A stretch of 64,000 nucleotides of DNA from Lysinibacillus mangiferihumi. Lineage in GTDB: Bacteria > Bacillota > Bacilli > Bacillales_A > Planococcaceae. The position numbers and the translations under genes are program-made. The stretch covers positions 1 to 64,000 of the forward strand of contig NZ_PYWM01000010.1 in NCBI RefSeq assembly GCF_003049665.1. The letters are read 5' to 3'. Shown piece after piece: positions 40,842-50,339 of the stretch (position 1 is its first letter; every line of letters begins with the position of its first letter). The notes beneath the pieces were generated by a model. That model did no database searches. It was not told the origin of the DNA and was given only the letters and a program-made list of their open reading frames with translations.

Positions 40842-43733
40842 TTGTTAACGATACAGAAAATCCACATTTACGGCTTTGGTAAACATGAAAATATCACCAT
40901 CTCCCTCCAAGATGGTGTGACCATTTTTTACGGTATGAATGAAGCTGGGAAAACGACAATCCAGCAATTTATACTGCAGATGCTTTTTGGTTTTCCAACA
41001 AAGCAGCAAAGCCAGCGGAAATATGAGCCGAAGACATCACCGAAATTTGGCGGTCAATTGACCATTCAACACCCAATATATGGTCAGTGTACAATTGAAC
41101 GTGTAAAAGGAAAGGCAACGGGCGATGTCACAGTTTATACAGAAGATGGTACAAAGGGGCATGAGGAACTGTTAGCGAAGCTTTTGTATGGCTATTCACG
41201 CGCATCATTCGAAGCTATTTTTTCATTTTCCATTCATGAACTACAAGGCATCGAAAAAATGTCGGAGGAGGAACTGACGCATTTATTGCTCGCATCGGGA
41301 ACGACCGGTATTCACCAACTATCAGCACTTGAAAAGAAATTAGACAAAGATGCTGGCGAACTTTTTAAAAAATCTGGTAAGTTGCCACTTATTAATCAAA
41401 AGATTGAGCATTTAAAACAGCTTGAAAAGACGATTAAAAAAGAACAGGCGACCATTCATACCTTTGAAGCTAAATCGCTCAAATTACAGCACCTCGAACA
41501 CCAGTTAAAGGATTTATACAACCAGCAAAAAACATTGCAACATGAATGGCAACAACTTACTATCATGAAACAAGCGCTGCCACTTATTGAACAGCAAGAT
41601 AAACTACAGCAGTCACTGAATAGCAATGCACCTGTTCAATTCCCTCCAGAAGGAATTAGACGCTATGAACAGTTAAAAGATCGATTAACGCATGAAACGT
41701 TGCAACTGACGCAACTAGAGGACCAATATCAAGCTCTACAAAGTAAGCTACATTTGACCGCGGATGAACAGGCCATTGAAGAAATGACAAGGCTGATGCA
41801 TAAGGAAGCAACGTGGAATCAGCTTGTTGTTAAAGAACAGAACTTAAAGGACGAGCTATTTGTCCTACAGCAAGACATCGAAGCCCAGTTTCGTTTATTA
41901 GGTGTGCAAGAAAAAGAAGCGCAAGCAATACTTCTTGAGGGTACTGTATCTTTACAACAAGAGGAACAATTTCAACGACAATTGACCGTATTAAGTGCAA
42001 CAGAAGAAGAGTTAAAGTTTTATTTACAATCATTGGAGCAAATACATGCGGAATTAGATAACATTGCTGGACAGAAAAAGCAGCTTCAGCAGGAGGCATT
42101 AACTGCTGAGGAAGAACATATTTTAGCACAGTGGCCCCAGAAAAAAAAGCGCTTGGAACAATTACGGCATGTTCAGTTACAACGCTCGAAACCGAAGCAA
42201 CCGATACTTTTTATTTATCTCGTGTTAGCTATAAGTATTGTGGCAGTTGTTTATGGTGTTGTTGAAAAGAATTGGGCGGTCATTGTGATTGGAGCCATCT
42301 TAGGGCTATTATTCTTATTGTTTTTAAAACATGCTAAACAAGTGGAAGAAGAGCCGCTGGAGCGTAATAGCCACTTACTAAAGGAACTAGAGCAAGAAGA
42401 ACACTTAGTTCAACAGTTGCTTGCGAAAAAACAGCGTCTTGAAGATCGGTGGATAGTAGCTAATGAACAACAGCGCGACAAAGAACGCCAGTATGCACAG
42501 CTCGAACATAAAATTCAACAAGCTGAACAAACAAGCGCTGAAGCAAATCAAATGCTGGAAAACTTTTTGCGGCGTTTTCGTTTAGAAGGAAATGTGCCAA
42601 GGACTTTATTGCCGGAGTTGTTTATGCGCATTCGCGCTGTACAGGAAATGGACGTAAAGCAAAGGAGCACATTCAAGCTTTTGCATGCGATACAAAATGA
42701 AAAAAACGAGCTTTATGAAGCGGTACAGCAAGTTTTAAAAAATGAATATAGTGAGCAGGAAATTTTTATGCATCTGCGTGCAAGCTATTTAGCGATTCAG
42801 CAGGCACAACAACAAATGTTGCAAACAACAGAACAAGTTGCCCATCTACTATCAAAAAAGCAAGAGGTACAATCACTTTTGCAAAACTATGAATCGCAAA
42901 TCGCTCAGTTATTTACTAGAGCAAACGTCAATTCAGAACACGCTTTTTATGAGACGTTTGAGCACTTTCAGCAGCAACAAAAGCTACAGACACAATTACA
43001 AACAATTCAAAATCAGTTAGCTTCTCTAGAAATACAGCAGCAAGAGCGTTTGCTAAATGGGGCACAACTTCATGAAAAAATACACGCATTAGAAGAAGAG
43101 CGTAATGCCCTTCAAGTGACAATTGATCAATGTCTAGAAGAGCGAGCTACATTGCAGATTGAAAAAGAACAATTGCTCAACGATGAAAAATATGGACTAT
43201 TGCTGCAACAATTTGAGCAAGAAAAAGCACTATTGCAACAACTGATAGAACAATGGGCTAGTAAAAAAATGTTGGCAACCGCAATTCATGAAACATTATT
43301 TCGCCTACGTGAGGAGAAATTGCCACATGTCCTTACGCAAGTAAATGCTATTTTCCATTCCTTAACAGCTGGCCGTTACGATAAGCTCTTTATTCATGAA
43401 GAAGGCTATTTTGAAGCACAAGCCGTTTCTGGCTTACGCTATCATGTAGCAGAATTATCACAAGCCACAAAGGAGCAAGCTTATATTTCTCTGCGAATGG
43501 CACTTGCGAAAACCCTTGCAACTTCAGCACCATTCCCGTTTATTATGGATGATCCTTTTGTCCATTTTGATCGAAACCGTACAAACAAAATGGTACAATT
43601 AATGAAAGAAGTAGGATATGAACGTCAAATTTTATATTTTACTTGCCATGAAGGGATGCTCGATCTTTGGCAAAAAGAACAAATTGTCGATCTAGGAGCA
43701 CTAGCAAATGAAAGGGGAGTGACGTCCACATGA
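40842..43733 (+). CDS. yhaN: YhaN, SbcC/Rad50-like ATPase with central membrane hairpin
   Basis: About 963 residues. Split ABC-type ATPase: Walker [17 protein letters not shown] near the N-terminus; long coiled coils (about 180-460 and 515-880); signature-like [18 protein letters not shown] and Walker [15 protein letters not shown] at the C-terminus. In the middle (about 450-500) stands a hydrophobic hairpin [20 protein letters not shown] ... [16 protein letters not shown] that replaces the zinc hook of Rad50 and should anchor the complex in the membrane. Start TTG 40842 lies 8 nt after AAAGGGTG; GTG 40833 is the alternative and overlaps yhaO by 4 bp. yhaM overlaps its end by 4 bp. Confidence 0.92.
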   Translation: MLTIQKIHIYGFGKHENITISLQDGVTIFYGMNEAGKTTIQQFILQMLFGFPTKQQSQRKYEPKTSPKFGGQLTIQHPIYGQCTIERVKGKATGDVTVYTEDGTKGHEELLAKLLYGYSRASFEAIFSFSIHELQGIEKMSEEELTHLLLASGTTGIHQLSALEKKLDKDAGELFKKSGKLPLINQKIEHLKQLEKTIKKEQATIHTFEAKSLKLQHLEHQLKDLYNQQKTLQHEWQQLTIMKQALPLIEQQDKLQQSLNSNAPVQFPPEGIRRYEQLKDRLTHETLQLTQLEDQYQALQSKLHLTADEQAIEEMTRLMHKEATWNQLVVKEQNLKDELFVLQQDIEAQFRLLGVQEKEAQAILLEGTVSLQQEEQFQRQLTVLSATEEELKFYLQSLEQIHAELDNIAGQKKQLQQEALTAEEEHILAQWPQKKKRLEQLRHVQLQRSKPKQPILFIYLVLAISIVAVVYGVVEKNWAVIVIGAILGLLFLLFLKHAKQVEEEPLERNSHLLKELEQEEHLVQQLLAKKQRLEDRWIVANEQQRDKERQYAQLEHKIQQAEQTSAEANQMLENFLRRFRLEGNVPRTLLPELFMRIRAVQEMDVKQRSTFKLLHAIQNEKNELYEAVQQVLKNEYSEQEIFMHLRASYLAIQQAQQQMLQTTEQVAHLLSKKQEVQSLLQNYESQIAQLFTRANVNSEHAFYETFEHFQQQQKLQTQLQTIQNQLASLEIQQQERLLNGAQLHEKIHALEEERNALQVTIDQCLEERATLQIEKEQLLNDEKYGLLLQQFEQEKALLQQLIEQWASKKMLATAIHETLFRLREEKLPHVLTQVNAIFHSLTAGRYDKLFIHEEGYFEAQAVSGLRYHVAELSQATKEQAYISLRMALAKTLATSAPFPFIMDDPFVHFDRNRTNKMVQLMKEVGYERQILYFTCHEGMLDLWQKEQIVDLGALANERGVTST

Positions 43734-44668
43734 AAGGTATTACGACGCTCCAAGTAGGAGAATCAGTTGATCAATTTTTATTAATTAAACAGTCGACAAA
43801 AGGGGTTACCACTGTAGGTAAGCCATTTATGTCACTATTACTACAAGATAAAAGTGGAGATATTGAGGCGAAACTATGGGACACAAACGAAGAGCATGAA
43901 AAAATGTATCATGCAGAGGCGATTGTCCATGTAGGTGGAGAAATTCACGACTATCGCGGGAAAAACCAATTACGTATTAAAACGATTCGTGTGGCAAAAC
44001 CAGAGGAGGGAATTGCAGTGAATGATTTAGTTCCTTCTGCAGCTACTCCAAAAGAACAGCTTTACGAAGAATTAACACAATTTTTCTTTGATATTAAAAA
44101 TCCGAATATTTCTCGTATTACACGTGCAGCTATTAAAAAGCACCAGGATGCTATTTTAGTATATCCAGCAGCAACAAAAAACCATCATGATTATGCTTCT
44201 GGCTTGCTGGATCATATGGTATCGATGCTGAGACTAGGAAAAGCAATTGCTGATTTGTATCCAACGTTAAATCGTGATTTGTTATACGCGGGCATTATTT
44301 TACACGATATAGGTAAAGTTGTTGAATTATCTGGACCTGTGGCAACAATGTACACAGTGGAAGGGAACTTACTTGGTCATATTACCATTATGGTCAATGA
44401 AATAGCTAAAATCGCAAGTGAGCTTGGAATCGAAGGCGAAGAAGTGATGCTTTTACAACATTTAGTGCTTTCACATCACGGGAAAGAAGAATGGGGCAGT
44501 CCGAAAAAACCGATGATTCAAGAAGCAGAAATCTTACATTATATTGATAACATTGACGCGAAAATGAATATGCTTACACGAGCATTGGGTAAAACAGCTC
44601 CTGGAGAATTTACAGAGCGACTATTCCCACTCGATAATCGTTCGTTTTACAAGCCAAGTATTCAGTAA
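43730..44668 (+). CDS. yhaM: 3'-5' exoribonuclease YhaM
   Basis: 312-residue nuclease acting on RNA and single-stranded DNA 3' ends. N-terminal OB-fold (about 10-95; [20 protein letters not shown]), C-terminal HD domain (about 160-285) with metal residues in [30 protein letters not shown] and [11 protein letters not shown]. Same length class as B. subtilis YhaM (314). ATG overlaps the yhaN stop codon (ATGA), indicating translational coupling. A strong bidirectional terminator follows. Confidence 0.95.
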   Translation: MKGITTLQVGESVDQFLLIKQSTKGVTTVGKPFMSLLLQDKSGDIEAKLWDTNEEHEKMYHAEAIVHVGGEIHDYRGKNQLRIKTIRVAKPEEGIAVNDLVPSAATPKEQLYEELTQFFFDIKNPNISRITRAAIKKHQDAILVYPAATKNHHDYASGLLDHMVSMLRLGKAIADLYPTLNRDLLYAGIILHDIGKVVELSGPVATMYTVEGNLLGHITIMVNEIAKIASELGIEGEEVMLLQHLVLSHHGKEEWGSPKKPMIQEAEILHYIDNIDAKMNMLTRALGKTAPGEFTERLFPLDNRSFYKPSIQ

Positions 44669-44704
44669 AAAAAGGGTTACGCTTTATCAGCGTAACCCTT
44701 TTTT
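44668..44704. terminator. Bidirectional terminator between yhaM and prsA
   Basis: Perfect stem AAAAAAGGGTTACGC / GCGTAACCCTTTTTT with a 7 nt loop. Confidence 0.93.
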
Positions 44705-44721
44705 CTATCGACAAGCCAAGA

Positions 44722-45678
44722 TTATTTAGATTCTTTATCTGTAGATTCATCTTTGCTTTTTTCTTCAGCTTTTTTAGCTGCTTCTTCAGCTGCTTTTGCT
44801 TGTTCTTCAGATGTTGTTGTAAATGATTTTAATGCATCTTTTAATTCTTTATCAGAAGTTTTAAAGTCTGCATCTTTTGCCATTTTTGCAACAATGTCTT
44901 TTAGCAATGTTTGATCTTCACCAGTTTGTTTTAATTTGTTAATCATTGTTGTACGAATTTTATCTTCTTCGTCTTTAAATGACCCAACACCTTTTACATC
45001 GCGCTTTTCCGTAATTTCAATTACGTGATAGCCGTAGCTTGATTGAACTGGTTCACTTAATGTATTTAATGGAAGTGCATAAGCAGCATCGTTGAACTCA
45101 TCTACCATAGAGCCAACAGTAAACCAACCTAGCTCGCCGCCTTTTGCTGCAGAACCAGTATCAGTTGAGTATTCTTTTGCAACATCAGCAAAAGATGCGC
45201 CACCTTTAATTTTTTCAATAGCTTCTTTCGCAGTTTTTTCATCTGCTACAAGAATATGACGACCATTTAATTCTGTTTTCATTTGTTCATAATATTTTTT
45301 TACGTCTTCTTCTTTAATTGCTTTGTCTTTTAAAGCTTTATCTTGAAGCAGTTGTACACGTAAAGAATCTTTAAAGCCTTGTTCAGTTAAGCCGTTCTCA
45401 GCAAGCGCTTGTGCAAAGCTATCACCAAATTGTGATGCCGTTGCGTCGTATTGTTCTTTGATTTCTTTATCAGTCACTTCATATTTGTCGGCTAATACTT
45501 TTTCTGTCACCATCTGTTGTAATACATAAGAGCCTGTTAAAGTCTTTGCTTTGTCGTTAAAATCAGATACTGAAATATCGCCTACTTTAGATGTAACTAA
45601 CGCTTTATCAGCTCCACTACAAGCACCAAGAGCTAAAATTGAGGCTGCTAATGTTAAAGATAATACAGTCTTTTTCAT
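44722..45678 (-). CDS. prsA: Foldase lipoprotein PrsA (parvulin peptidyl-prolyl isomerase)
   Basis: Membrane-anchored extracytoplasmic foldase for secreted proteins. 318 residues: signal peptide with lipobox LALGAC (lipidated Cys20), helical N-domain, parvulin domain (about 132-225; GRHILVADEKTAKEAIEKIK, GGELGWFTVGSMVDEF, VQSSYGYHVIEITEKR) and a C-terminal Lys/Glu-rich tail (AAEEAAKKAEEKSKDES). Essential in B. subtilis. Start follows AAGGAGAGAATATCC. Convergent with yhaM, as in B. subtilis. Confidence 0.96.
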   Translation of the reverse strand: MKKTVLSLTLAASILALGACSGADKALVTSKVGDISVSDFNDKAKTLTGSYVLQQMVTEKVLADKYEVTDKEIKEQYDATASQFGDSFAQALAENGLTEQGFKDSLRVQLLQDKALKDKAIKEEDVKKYYEQMKTELNGRHILVADEKTAKEAIEKIKGGASFADVAKEYSTDTGSAAKGGELGWFTVGSMVDEFNDAAYALPLNTLSEPVQSSYGYHVIEITEKRDVKGVGSFKDEEDKIRTTMINKLKQTGEDQTLLKDIVAKMAKDADFKTSDKELKDALKSFTTTSEEQAKAAEEAAKKAEEKSKDESTDKESK

Positions 45679-45821
45679 ATGGATATTCTCTCCTTACTTT
45701 CGTTTCGTCCATTTTTTACTATAACATAAACGTTTTAAAAACAAAATGGTTCCCCCTTGAGTATAGCCTAAATTTCAAATTTCAAAGCGCATAGGATATA
45801 GAAAAGAAAGGGGGTGAAGTT

Positions 45822-45929
45822 ATGAGCAACGGAGGATACGGTGGTGGCGGTGGCTACGGCTCAGGCTTTGCTTTATTAGTTGTGTTATTTATTTTATTAA
45901 TTATTGTTGGTGCAGCGTTCCTATACTAA
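45822..45929 (+). CDS. YjcZ-family sporulation microprotein, 35 residues
   Basis: A short gene behind a very strong site (AAAGGGGGTGAAGTT, ATG 45822). The peptide starts [16 protein letters not shown] and continues as one hydrophobic helix ([19 protein letters not shown]). This is the YjcZ/YxeD-like glycine-rich plus membrane helix family common in Bacillaceae and linked to sporulation. A terminator hairpin follows 14 bp after the stop codon. The sequence CATAGGATA about 24 bp upstream resembles a late-sporulation -10, without a convincing -35. Confidence 0.9.
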   Translation: MSNGGYGGGGGYGSGFALLVVLFILLIIVGAAFLY

Positions 45930-45942
45930 TTAATAAAAAGCC

Positions 45943-45976
45943 GAAAAGCTAAGGATATGTTTTTCCTTAGCTTTTC
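45943..45976. terminator. Terminator after the YjcZ-like gene
   Basis: Arms GAAAAGCTAAGGA and TCCTTAGCTTTTC. Confidence 0.85.
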
Positions 45977-45989
45977 TTAGCAATATCTA

Positions 45990-46110
45990 GGCATTCGCAC
46001 CGCACGCTTGGGTCGAGGCCAAAAGAATTTTGGCGTCACTTAAAACCAATAGCTGTTTCAATGTTTTAAAAATAAAGACCCGCGTGCGGACGGGCGCGGA
46101 TGCGTCTTCA
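45990..46110. repeat. GC-rich imperfect inverted repeat segment
   Basis: GCATTCGCACCGCACGC at the left end is answered at the right end by GCGTGCGG...GCGGATGC. The segment is clearly richer in GC than the flanks. An open frame on the minus strand crosses it but looks like read-through of a repeat. Confidence 0.45.
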
Positions 46111-46296
46111 TTAGACTGCAAATAAAATTTCAACATAAAATGATACAAGTAAAATTGTAATAAGTATATTGATAGTTCGGAATATCTTTGGTTGGTTTTC
46201 TTCGGGAATTTCACGTCGCATGCACAGTGCGTATGTCATGCGGTTAATTTGAAATAAATAGAATACCGAGAATAGAACTACAATCATTAATAGCAA
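46111..46296 (-). CDS. Small membrane protein, 61 residues
   Basis: Not recognised. Start TTG 46296, 7 nt after GGGGAGG, a strong site. Two predicted membrane helices (about 2-16 and 42-60) join through a basic loop (MTYALCMRREIPEENQPKIF). It lies beside the DUF3267-like gene and reads the same way, 70 bp downstream of it. A real small gene is likely from the ribosome binding site and the amphipathic layout. Confidence 0.6.
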   Translation of the reverse strand: MLLMIVVLFSVFYLFQINRMTYALCMRREIPEENQPKIFRTINILITILLVSFYVEILFAV

Positions 46297-46366
46297 GTCT
46301 ATTCCTCCCCTCTTTCAGTATTATTAGCATATCAAAAAACTTCAATAAAACACAAGTACAAGCGAA

Positions 46367-46912
46367 TCAATGAATCGTAGGTGGTACTAAAATTTCATAG
46401 CCCTTCGGTGTTTCTTCGATTTGGGCATCTTTAGGTGAATTTAATAAATATTTCACGTAAAGAATATCAATTAAACATAAACTGCAATGATACGCTAAAA
46501 GTAATGTTCCATAATGTGTATAGGCAGGTAATAGCCATGTACCGATAACGATACTTGTATTTAACACAATAAAGGGTGCAAGTAATGCAAAAATATATCT
46601 AGTTTTTGATAAGGGCTCTCGGATACGCATGTGTAGTACAGGAATAACGTAAAACTGGGTACGGATACGTAATTTGAGATGCTGGCGTAAGTCAAATAAT
46701 GCGAGAAAGTGAATATATTTATGGATAGGGTAAAGAGCAAGTACAGCAACCACGAATAACCAGAATAAATGGTCAGTATAGTACTCATCATTGAATAAAT
46801 TAAATGTCACATAGGACACTGAAAAGACAGATAGAAAGACGATTACAGCCATCATGATGATACGTGTCTTGCCATAATGATGTTCGAGGTTTAAAATTTT
46901 CCAGCAATGCAT
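46367..46912 (-). CDS. DUF3267-like membrane protein
   Basis: About 181 residues with four predicted membrane helices (about 20-40, 50-68, 108-130, 132-155). The frame includes the segment HKYIHFLALFDLRQHL, in which the HExxH-like position of DUF3267 (metal-binding in some members) reads H..IH; catalytic competence cannot be claimed. Start probably ATG 46912 (MHCWKILNLEHHYG, the usual family opening); the only purine site, GGAG, is 12 nt away, and ATG 46930 is an alternative. It lies between prsA and hpr, where B. subtilis also has small membrane genes. Confidence 0.68.
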   Translation of the reverse strand: MHCWKILNLEHHYGKTRIIMMAVIVFLSVFSVSYVTFNLFNDEYYTDHLFWLFVVAVLALYPIHKYIHFLALFDLRQHLKLRIRTQFYVIPVLHMRIREPLSKTRYIFALLAPFIVLNTSIVIGTWLLPAYTHYGTLLLAYHCSLCLIDILYVKYLLNSPKDAQIEETPKGYEILVPPTIH

Positions 46913-46982
46913 GTTTAATATCAACTCCATAATAGGGAAGGGTCCTATTTAATGTAAATTGATTTCTAACAGAATGCAAGAG

Positions 46983-47025
46983 AAAGGAGGTATTTCAGAA
47001 ATGTTTCTGAAACGCCTCCTTTTTA
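46983..47025. terminator. Terminator of hpr
   Basis: Stem AAAGGAGGTATTTCAGAAA / TTTCTGAAACGCCTCCTTT, 19 bp with two mismatches and a 2 nt loop. Confidence 0.85.
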
Positions 47026-47033
47026 ACATACAT

Positions 47034-47594
47034 TTATCCTTTTACAGTTGAACGTTCTTCTAACGTGTCAAAGGAATCACGGAAGTGTTGAAATGAGCGT
47101 TCAAAAATATCGATAAAGTCTTCACCATAAATATTACGAATAACAGCCATCACATCTAAAAATTCCGGGAAGCGACCATATAAGTCTTTTAACGCTAACG
47201 AGCCCTCAAGTACAGAATGATATGTGTTATGATAATTGCTATTCATTTCAATAATAAGGTCTGTCCCTGTGTCAGTGAGCTCTACATAAGTATTACGTTT
47301 GTCATCATCACGTTTCGAAAACTTTAGTAATCCACGTTCTTCTAGTTTTTTAGAGAAGTTAAAAGCGGTTGAAACGTGCATTACGCCAAATTTTGCTACA
47401 TCTGAAATGGAAGCCCCTTTTAAATGATAGGAAATCCACAGTATATGGTGCTCGTTAATGTTTAAATCATAAGGTTTAATCCACTGTTGCCAATCCTTTT
47501 CAACTGCTTTCCATAAGGCCTTTGATAACTGTGCAATTCTTTGACTGTAAAGCATCGCTTCTTTTTGTGTGTATAGTTCCTCTGACAAAGCCAT
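47034..47594 (-). CDS. hpr: Transition-state regulator Hpr/ScoC (MarR family)
   Basis: About 186-residue winged-helix dimeric repressor of proteases and sporulation genes. The core [18 protein letters not shown], then [35 protein letters not shown] and [10 protein letters not shown] is almost the same as B. subtilis Hpr as remembered; the C-terminus ([20 protein letters not shown]) agrees but lacks the acidic tail, so the protein is some 15 residues shorter. Start uncertain: GTG 47597, ATG 47594, or TTG 47588 which has AGGTG at 6 nt. Confidence 0.94.
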   Translation of the reverse strand: MALSEELYTQKEAMLYSQRIAQLSKALWKAVEKDWQQWIKPYDLNINEHHILWISYHLKGASISDVAKFGVMHVSTAFNFSKKLEERGLLKFSKRDDDKRNTYVELTDTGTDLIIEMNSNYHNTYHSVLEGSLALKDLYGRFPEFLDVMAVIRNIYGEDFIDIFERSFQHFRDSFDTLEERSTVKG

Positions 47595-47750
47595 CACCTG
47601 CTGCTTTCTTTAACATTTTAAAATTATTATAGCAATAAAGAAAAAAAGTTTAAAGTTAGAAAAATTAAAAAATTGAAAAGTGGTTAAAAAATAATATTTT
47701 GATGATTATTTTTGGTAAAAAAATGTGATTTTATTTCGGAATATAAAACT

Positions 47751-48146
47751 TTATACCTGCGCTTTTTCTTGTGGTTTTTTCTTTTTATCGGTAAATTGTG
47801 CAATGTTTTTCTCGATTTCGTTAATTGAATTCTGTAATGCTTCTATTTCTTGTTGTAAATTATTCTTTGTCGGTTCGATTTCTTGTGAGAAAGTAGTAAT
47901 CGACTGTTTTAGATCATTTATTATTTGTGGTATATTATTTTTTGCTTCATTTGTCAATGTGCTAACGGATTGTTTCACGTTGTTAACTTGATATTTAACA
48001 TCTTGAAGCTTTTCTTTTGCACTATCTGTGTTAGACAGTAAAGTAGTGCGTAATTGTTGACCTGATTGAGGTGTTGAAAAAAGGACCGCAATGGCACCAC
48101 CAATAATGCCTGTTGTTAATCCGAGTAAAAATGGTCTTGCTTTCAT
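47751..48146 (-). CDS. yhaH: YtxH-domain protein (YhaH)
   Basis: 131 residues. A hydrophobic N-terminal segment with the YtxH signature (FLLGLTTGIIGGAIAVLFSTPQSGQQLR) is followed by a long helical coiled-coil region (KEKLQDVKYQVNNVKQSVS ... NLQQEIEALQNSINEIEKNI) and a Lys-rich end. Membrane-associated, general-stress-type family in B. subtilis. Position between hpr and trpP agrees with B. subtilis yhaH. Start follows GAGGGTACTTAATT. Confidence 0.88.
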   Translation of the reverse strand: MKARPFLLGLTTGIIGGAIAVLFSTPQSGQQLRTTLLSNTDSAKEKLQDVKYQVNNVKQSVSTLTNEAKNNIPQIINDLKQSITTFSQEIEPTKNNLQQEIEALQNSINEIEKNIAQFTDKKKKPQEKAQV

Positions 48147-48355
48147 AATTAAGTACCCTCATTTCTATATTTGTTATCTTTTCCTCTATTAAACCATGAA
48201 ATCCATAGATTCAAAAAGAAAAAAGAAGCTAAACGAGTGATTTTGCTTCACATTTTAGCTTCTTCCCTTATATTTAGGCTTAAAACGTCTTACGTTCGCA
48301 CCTGTATTCATTGTTCGTTAAAAAAGTGTAGCAACAAGCAATAGCTGCTGCGATG

Positions 48356-48892
48356 TTATAAAGCTTGTGAAATTGCTGTGTTGAATTTAGAGCGTTTCAC
48401 TAATTTTGCAACGATTGGATAGATAATCACAAAGGCTACAACGTTAAATGCAACAGCTGGTATGACAACACCAACAAATAACATTGTGAATGTTGCGCCA
48501 ACGTTTGCGTTAAACACAAAAAGGGCAACGGATAAAAAGACTGTACCTGATAAAATGGTACCTAACCCAACTAAAATAGCTGATACAGCAAAATGACTAA
48601 CAACTTTTTTCAGCATGATCAGTATTGCTAAAAACGCAAATCCAGTAACTGCTTTATCAATAATATTTGGGATAAAGCCTGCTGGGAAAGTTGTAAACAA
48701 ACCTGATAGTACCCCTGTTGACAAGGAAAGTAAAAACGTTTCTTTTATTGTAGGGAACAATAAAATACCGATAAACATCATTGTTAACATGAAGTCAGGT
48801 TTCATGCCATTAACCATACCTGGTGTGACCACATAAAGGGCAGCACCGACACCAACTAAGAGTGCCATTAACACTAAATTTTTTGTATTCAT
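48356..48892 (-). CDS. trpP: Tryptophan transporter TrpP
   Basis: 178-residue membrane protein with five or six helices, the TrpP (YhaG) family of probable tryptophan importers. Segments: NLVLMALLVGVGAALYVVTPGMVNGMKPDFMLTMMFIGILLFP, GVLSGLFTTFPAGFIPNIIDKAVTGFAFLAILI, and VVIPAVAFNVVAFVIIYPIV. The ribosome binding site (GAGGAGAG) is overlaid by an array of TAG/GAG triplets, the TRAP target described in the next entry, which settles the gene identity. Same order hpr-yhaH-trpP as B. subtilis. Confidence 0.93.
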   Translation of the reverse strand: MNTKNLVLMALLVGVGAALYVVTPGMVNGMKPDFMLTMMFIGILLFPTIKETFLLSLSTGVLSGLFTTFPAGFIPNIIDKAVTGFAFLAILIMLKKVVSHFAVSAILVGLGTILSGTVFLSVALFVFNANVGATFTMLFVGVVIPAVAFNVVAFVIIYPIVAKLVKRSKFNTAISQAL

Positions 48893-48894
48893 TT

Positions 48895-48943
48895 CTAATC
48901 TCTCCTCAACTATGCTAATCTAGTCGTCTCCTAACGTGTCCTC
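48895..48943 (-). promoter_or_regulatory. TRAP-binding triplet array over the trpP ribosome binding site
   Basis: On the minus strand, six (U/G)AG triplets are each separated by exactly 2 nt (plus-strand triplets at 48895, 48900, 48905, 48910, 48915 and 48920), with further GAG/UAG triplets at 48928, 48931 and 48941. The innermost triplet ends 2 nt before the ATG and two triplets are part of the Shine-Dalgarno. This is the geometry of tryptophan-activated TRAP sites that block translation. Confidence 0.88.
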
Positions 48944-49039
48944 ATGACCGTTAGCGAAACTTATTAGTGATTGTACGCTAAAATTGTTCGTTTGACAATA
49001 GCGTTCCATGTCCAATTGTAACCAGCACTCATGTATGCA

Positions 49040-49060
49040 AATTGTTTGCGTGCCTGGCAC
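49040..49060 (-). repeat. Inverted copy of the GTGCCAGTCAC..CAAACAATT repeat
   Basis: Minus strand reads GTGCCAGGCAC then GCAAACAATT, one mismatch from the copy at 20482. It lies 12 bp after the hit stop codon. Confidence 0.75.
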
Positions 49061-49071
49061 CAAAGAATGCA

Positions 49072-49485
49072 CTAAAGATTCGCTTTAATGCTGTCGGCAA
49101 CTTCTGTCAATTGAGCTGGCGTATATTTTTGTGTTTGCCAAATTAAGCCTAAGCCTTCTTTTTCGTCATAACGCGGAATAAAATGTAAGTGGTAGTGGAA
49201 AACAGTTTGTCCAGCTGCGGCACCATTGTTATTAATGGTATTCATGCCAATTGGGTTAAATGCTGCTTTAATGGCATTGGCTAGCTTTGGTGCGACCGCA
49301 TATAAATTACGCGCTACATCTTCAGGCATTTCAAATAGGTCTTGGCAGTGCTGTTTAGGTATTAATAAAGTATGACCTTTTGCAACAGGTGCAATGTCCG
49401 TGAATGCATAGACATGTTCATCTTCATATACTTTTGTGCTTGGAATTGTTCCATCAATGATTTTGCAAAATAGGCAATCGCTCAT
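49072..49485 (-). CDS. hit: HIT-family protein
   Basis: 137-residue histidine-triad nucleotide hydrolase/transferase. Catalytic triad HYHLHFIPR (HxHxH) near residue 98, N-terminal CLFCKIIDGTIPSTKVYEDEHVYAF with a CxxC typical of bacterial Hit proteins, and GHTLLIPKQHCQDLFE. Probably hydrolyses AMP-linked adducts. Start follows AAGGGGGATTTTACGA. Divergent to ecsA with a shared promoter region of about 100 bp, as in B. subtilis. Confidence 0.95.
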   Translation of the reverse strand: MSDCLFCKIIDGTIPSTKVYEDEHVYAFTDIAPVAKGHTLLIPKQHCQDLFEMPEDVARNLYAVAPKLANAIKAAFNPIGMNTINNNGAAAGQTVFHYHLHFIPRYDEKEGLGLIWQTQKYTPAQLTEVADSIKANL

Positions 49486-49589
49486 TCGTAAAATCCCCCT
49501 TATTTAATATGTAAGTTTATTCTATCATACTCATAACTGAATCATTTGCTAATTTTTGATAAAATAATAACTAGAAGAGGAGTGAGGGT

Positions 49590-50339
49590 ATGTCGGTATT
49601 AGAAGTGCAACATGTGACAGGTGGTTATACGAAAAAGCCTGTGATTAAAGATTTGTCATTTACAATAGGTAAAGGAGAACTTGTCGGGCTAATAGGTTTA
49701 AATGGTGCAGGTAAAAGTACGACCATTAAACATATCATAGGTACAATGCTCCCAAAGGAAGGCGACATTCGTCTAAATGGCGTAACGTTAAAAGAAAACA
49801 CGGACAAGTATCGAACAGCATTTTCATATATTCCTGAAACACCAGTTTTATATGATGAGTTAACATTGCGTGAACATCTGGCATTAACAGCAATGGCCTA
49901 TGGTATAGATGAGGCTACACTTGCGGCCCGTTCTGAACAGTTGTTAAAAGAATTTCGAATGGAAAAGCGTTTAAACTGGTTTCCATCGCATTTCTCCAAA
50001 GGAATGCGTCAGAAAGTGATGATTATGTGTGCTTTTTTAGTTAATCCAAGCCTCTATATTATAGATGAGCCGTTTGTTGGGCTCGACCCGCTTGGTATTC
50101 AATCATTGCTAGATCAAATGGATACAAAGAAAAAGGAAGGGGCATCGATTTTAATGTCCACGCACATTTTATCGACGGCCGAAAAACATTGTGACCGCAT
50201 TATCTTATTGCATGAAGGAAGAGTGCGAGCGCAAGGAACGATGGCTGATTTACGTAAAGCATTTGCAATGCCTCATGCAACGTTAGATGACCTCTATATT
50301 GCTATGACGAAGGAGCGGGACCATGAAGAACATGCGTGA
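49590..50339 (+). CDS. ecsA: ABC transporter ATP-binding protein EcsA
   Basis: 249-residue ATPase of the Ecs exporter, needed in B. subtilis for normal protein secretion, intramembrane proteolysis by RasP and sporulation. Walker A GLNGAGKSTT, signature FSKGMRQKVMIM (in place of LSGGQ), Walker B LYIIDEPFVGLDP, H-loop STHIL. Start follows AGAGGAGTGAGGGT. ecsB begins inside the last codons (17 bp overlap). Confidence 0.95.
   Translation: MSVLEVQHVTGGYTKKPVIKDLSFTIGKGELVGLIGLNGAGKSTTIKHIIGTMLPKEGDIRLNGVTLKENTDKYRTAFSYIPETPVLYDELTLREHLALTAMAYGIDEATLAARSEQLLKEFRMEKRLNWFPSHFSKGMRQKVMIMCAFLVNPSLYIIDEPFVGLDPLGIQSLLDQMDTKKKEGASILMSTHILSTAEKHCDRIILLHEGRVRAQGTMADLRKAFAMPHATLDDLYIAMTKERDHEEHA

Noticed and set aside
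45790..45798. Sigma-K-like -10 (CATAGGATA) before the YjcZ-like gene
   Set aside because: No matching -35 at the right distance; kept only as a remark in the gene entry.
45987..46214. Minus-strand frame of 75 codons
   Set aside because: It overlaps the better supported 61-residue membrane protein gene and ends in a GC-rich repeat; no ribosome binding site.
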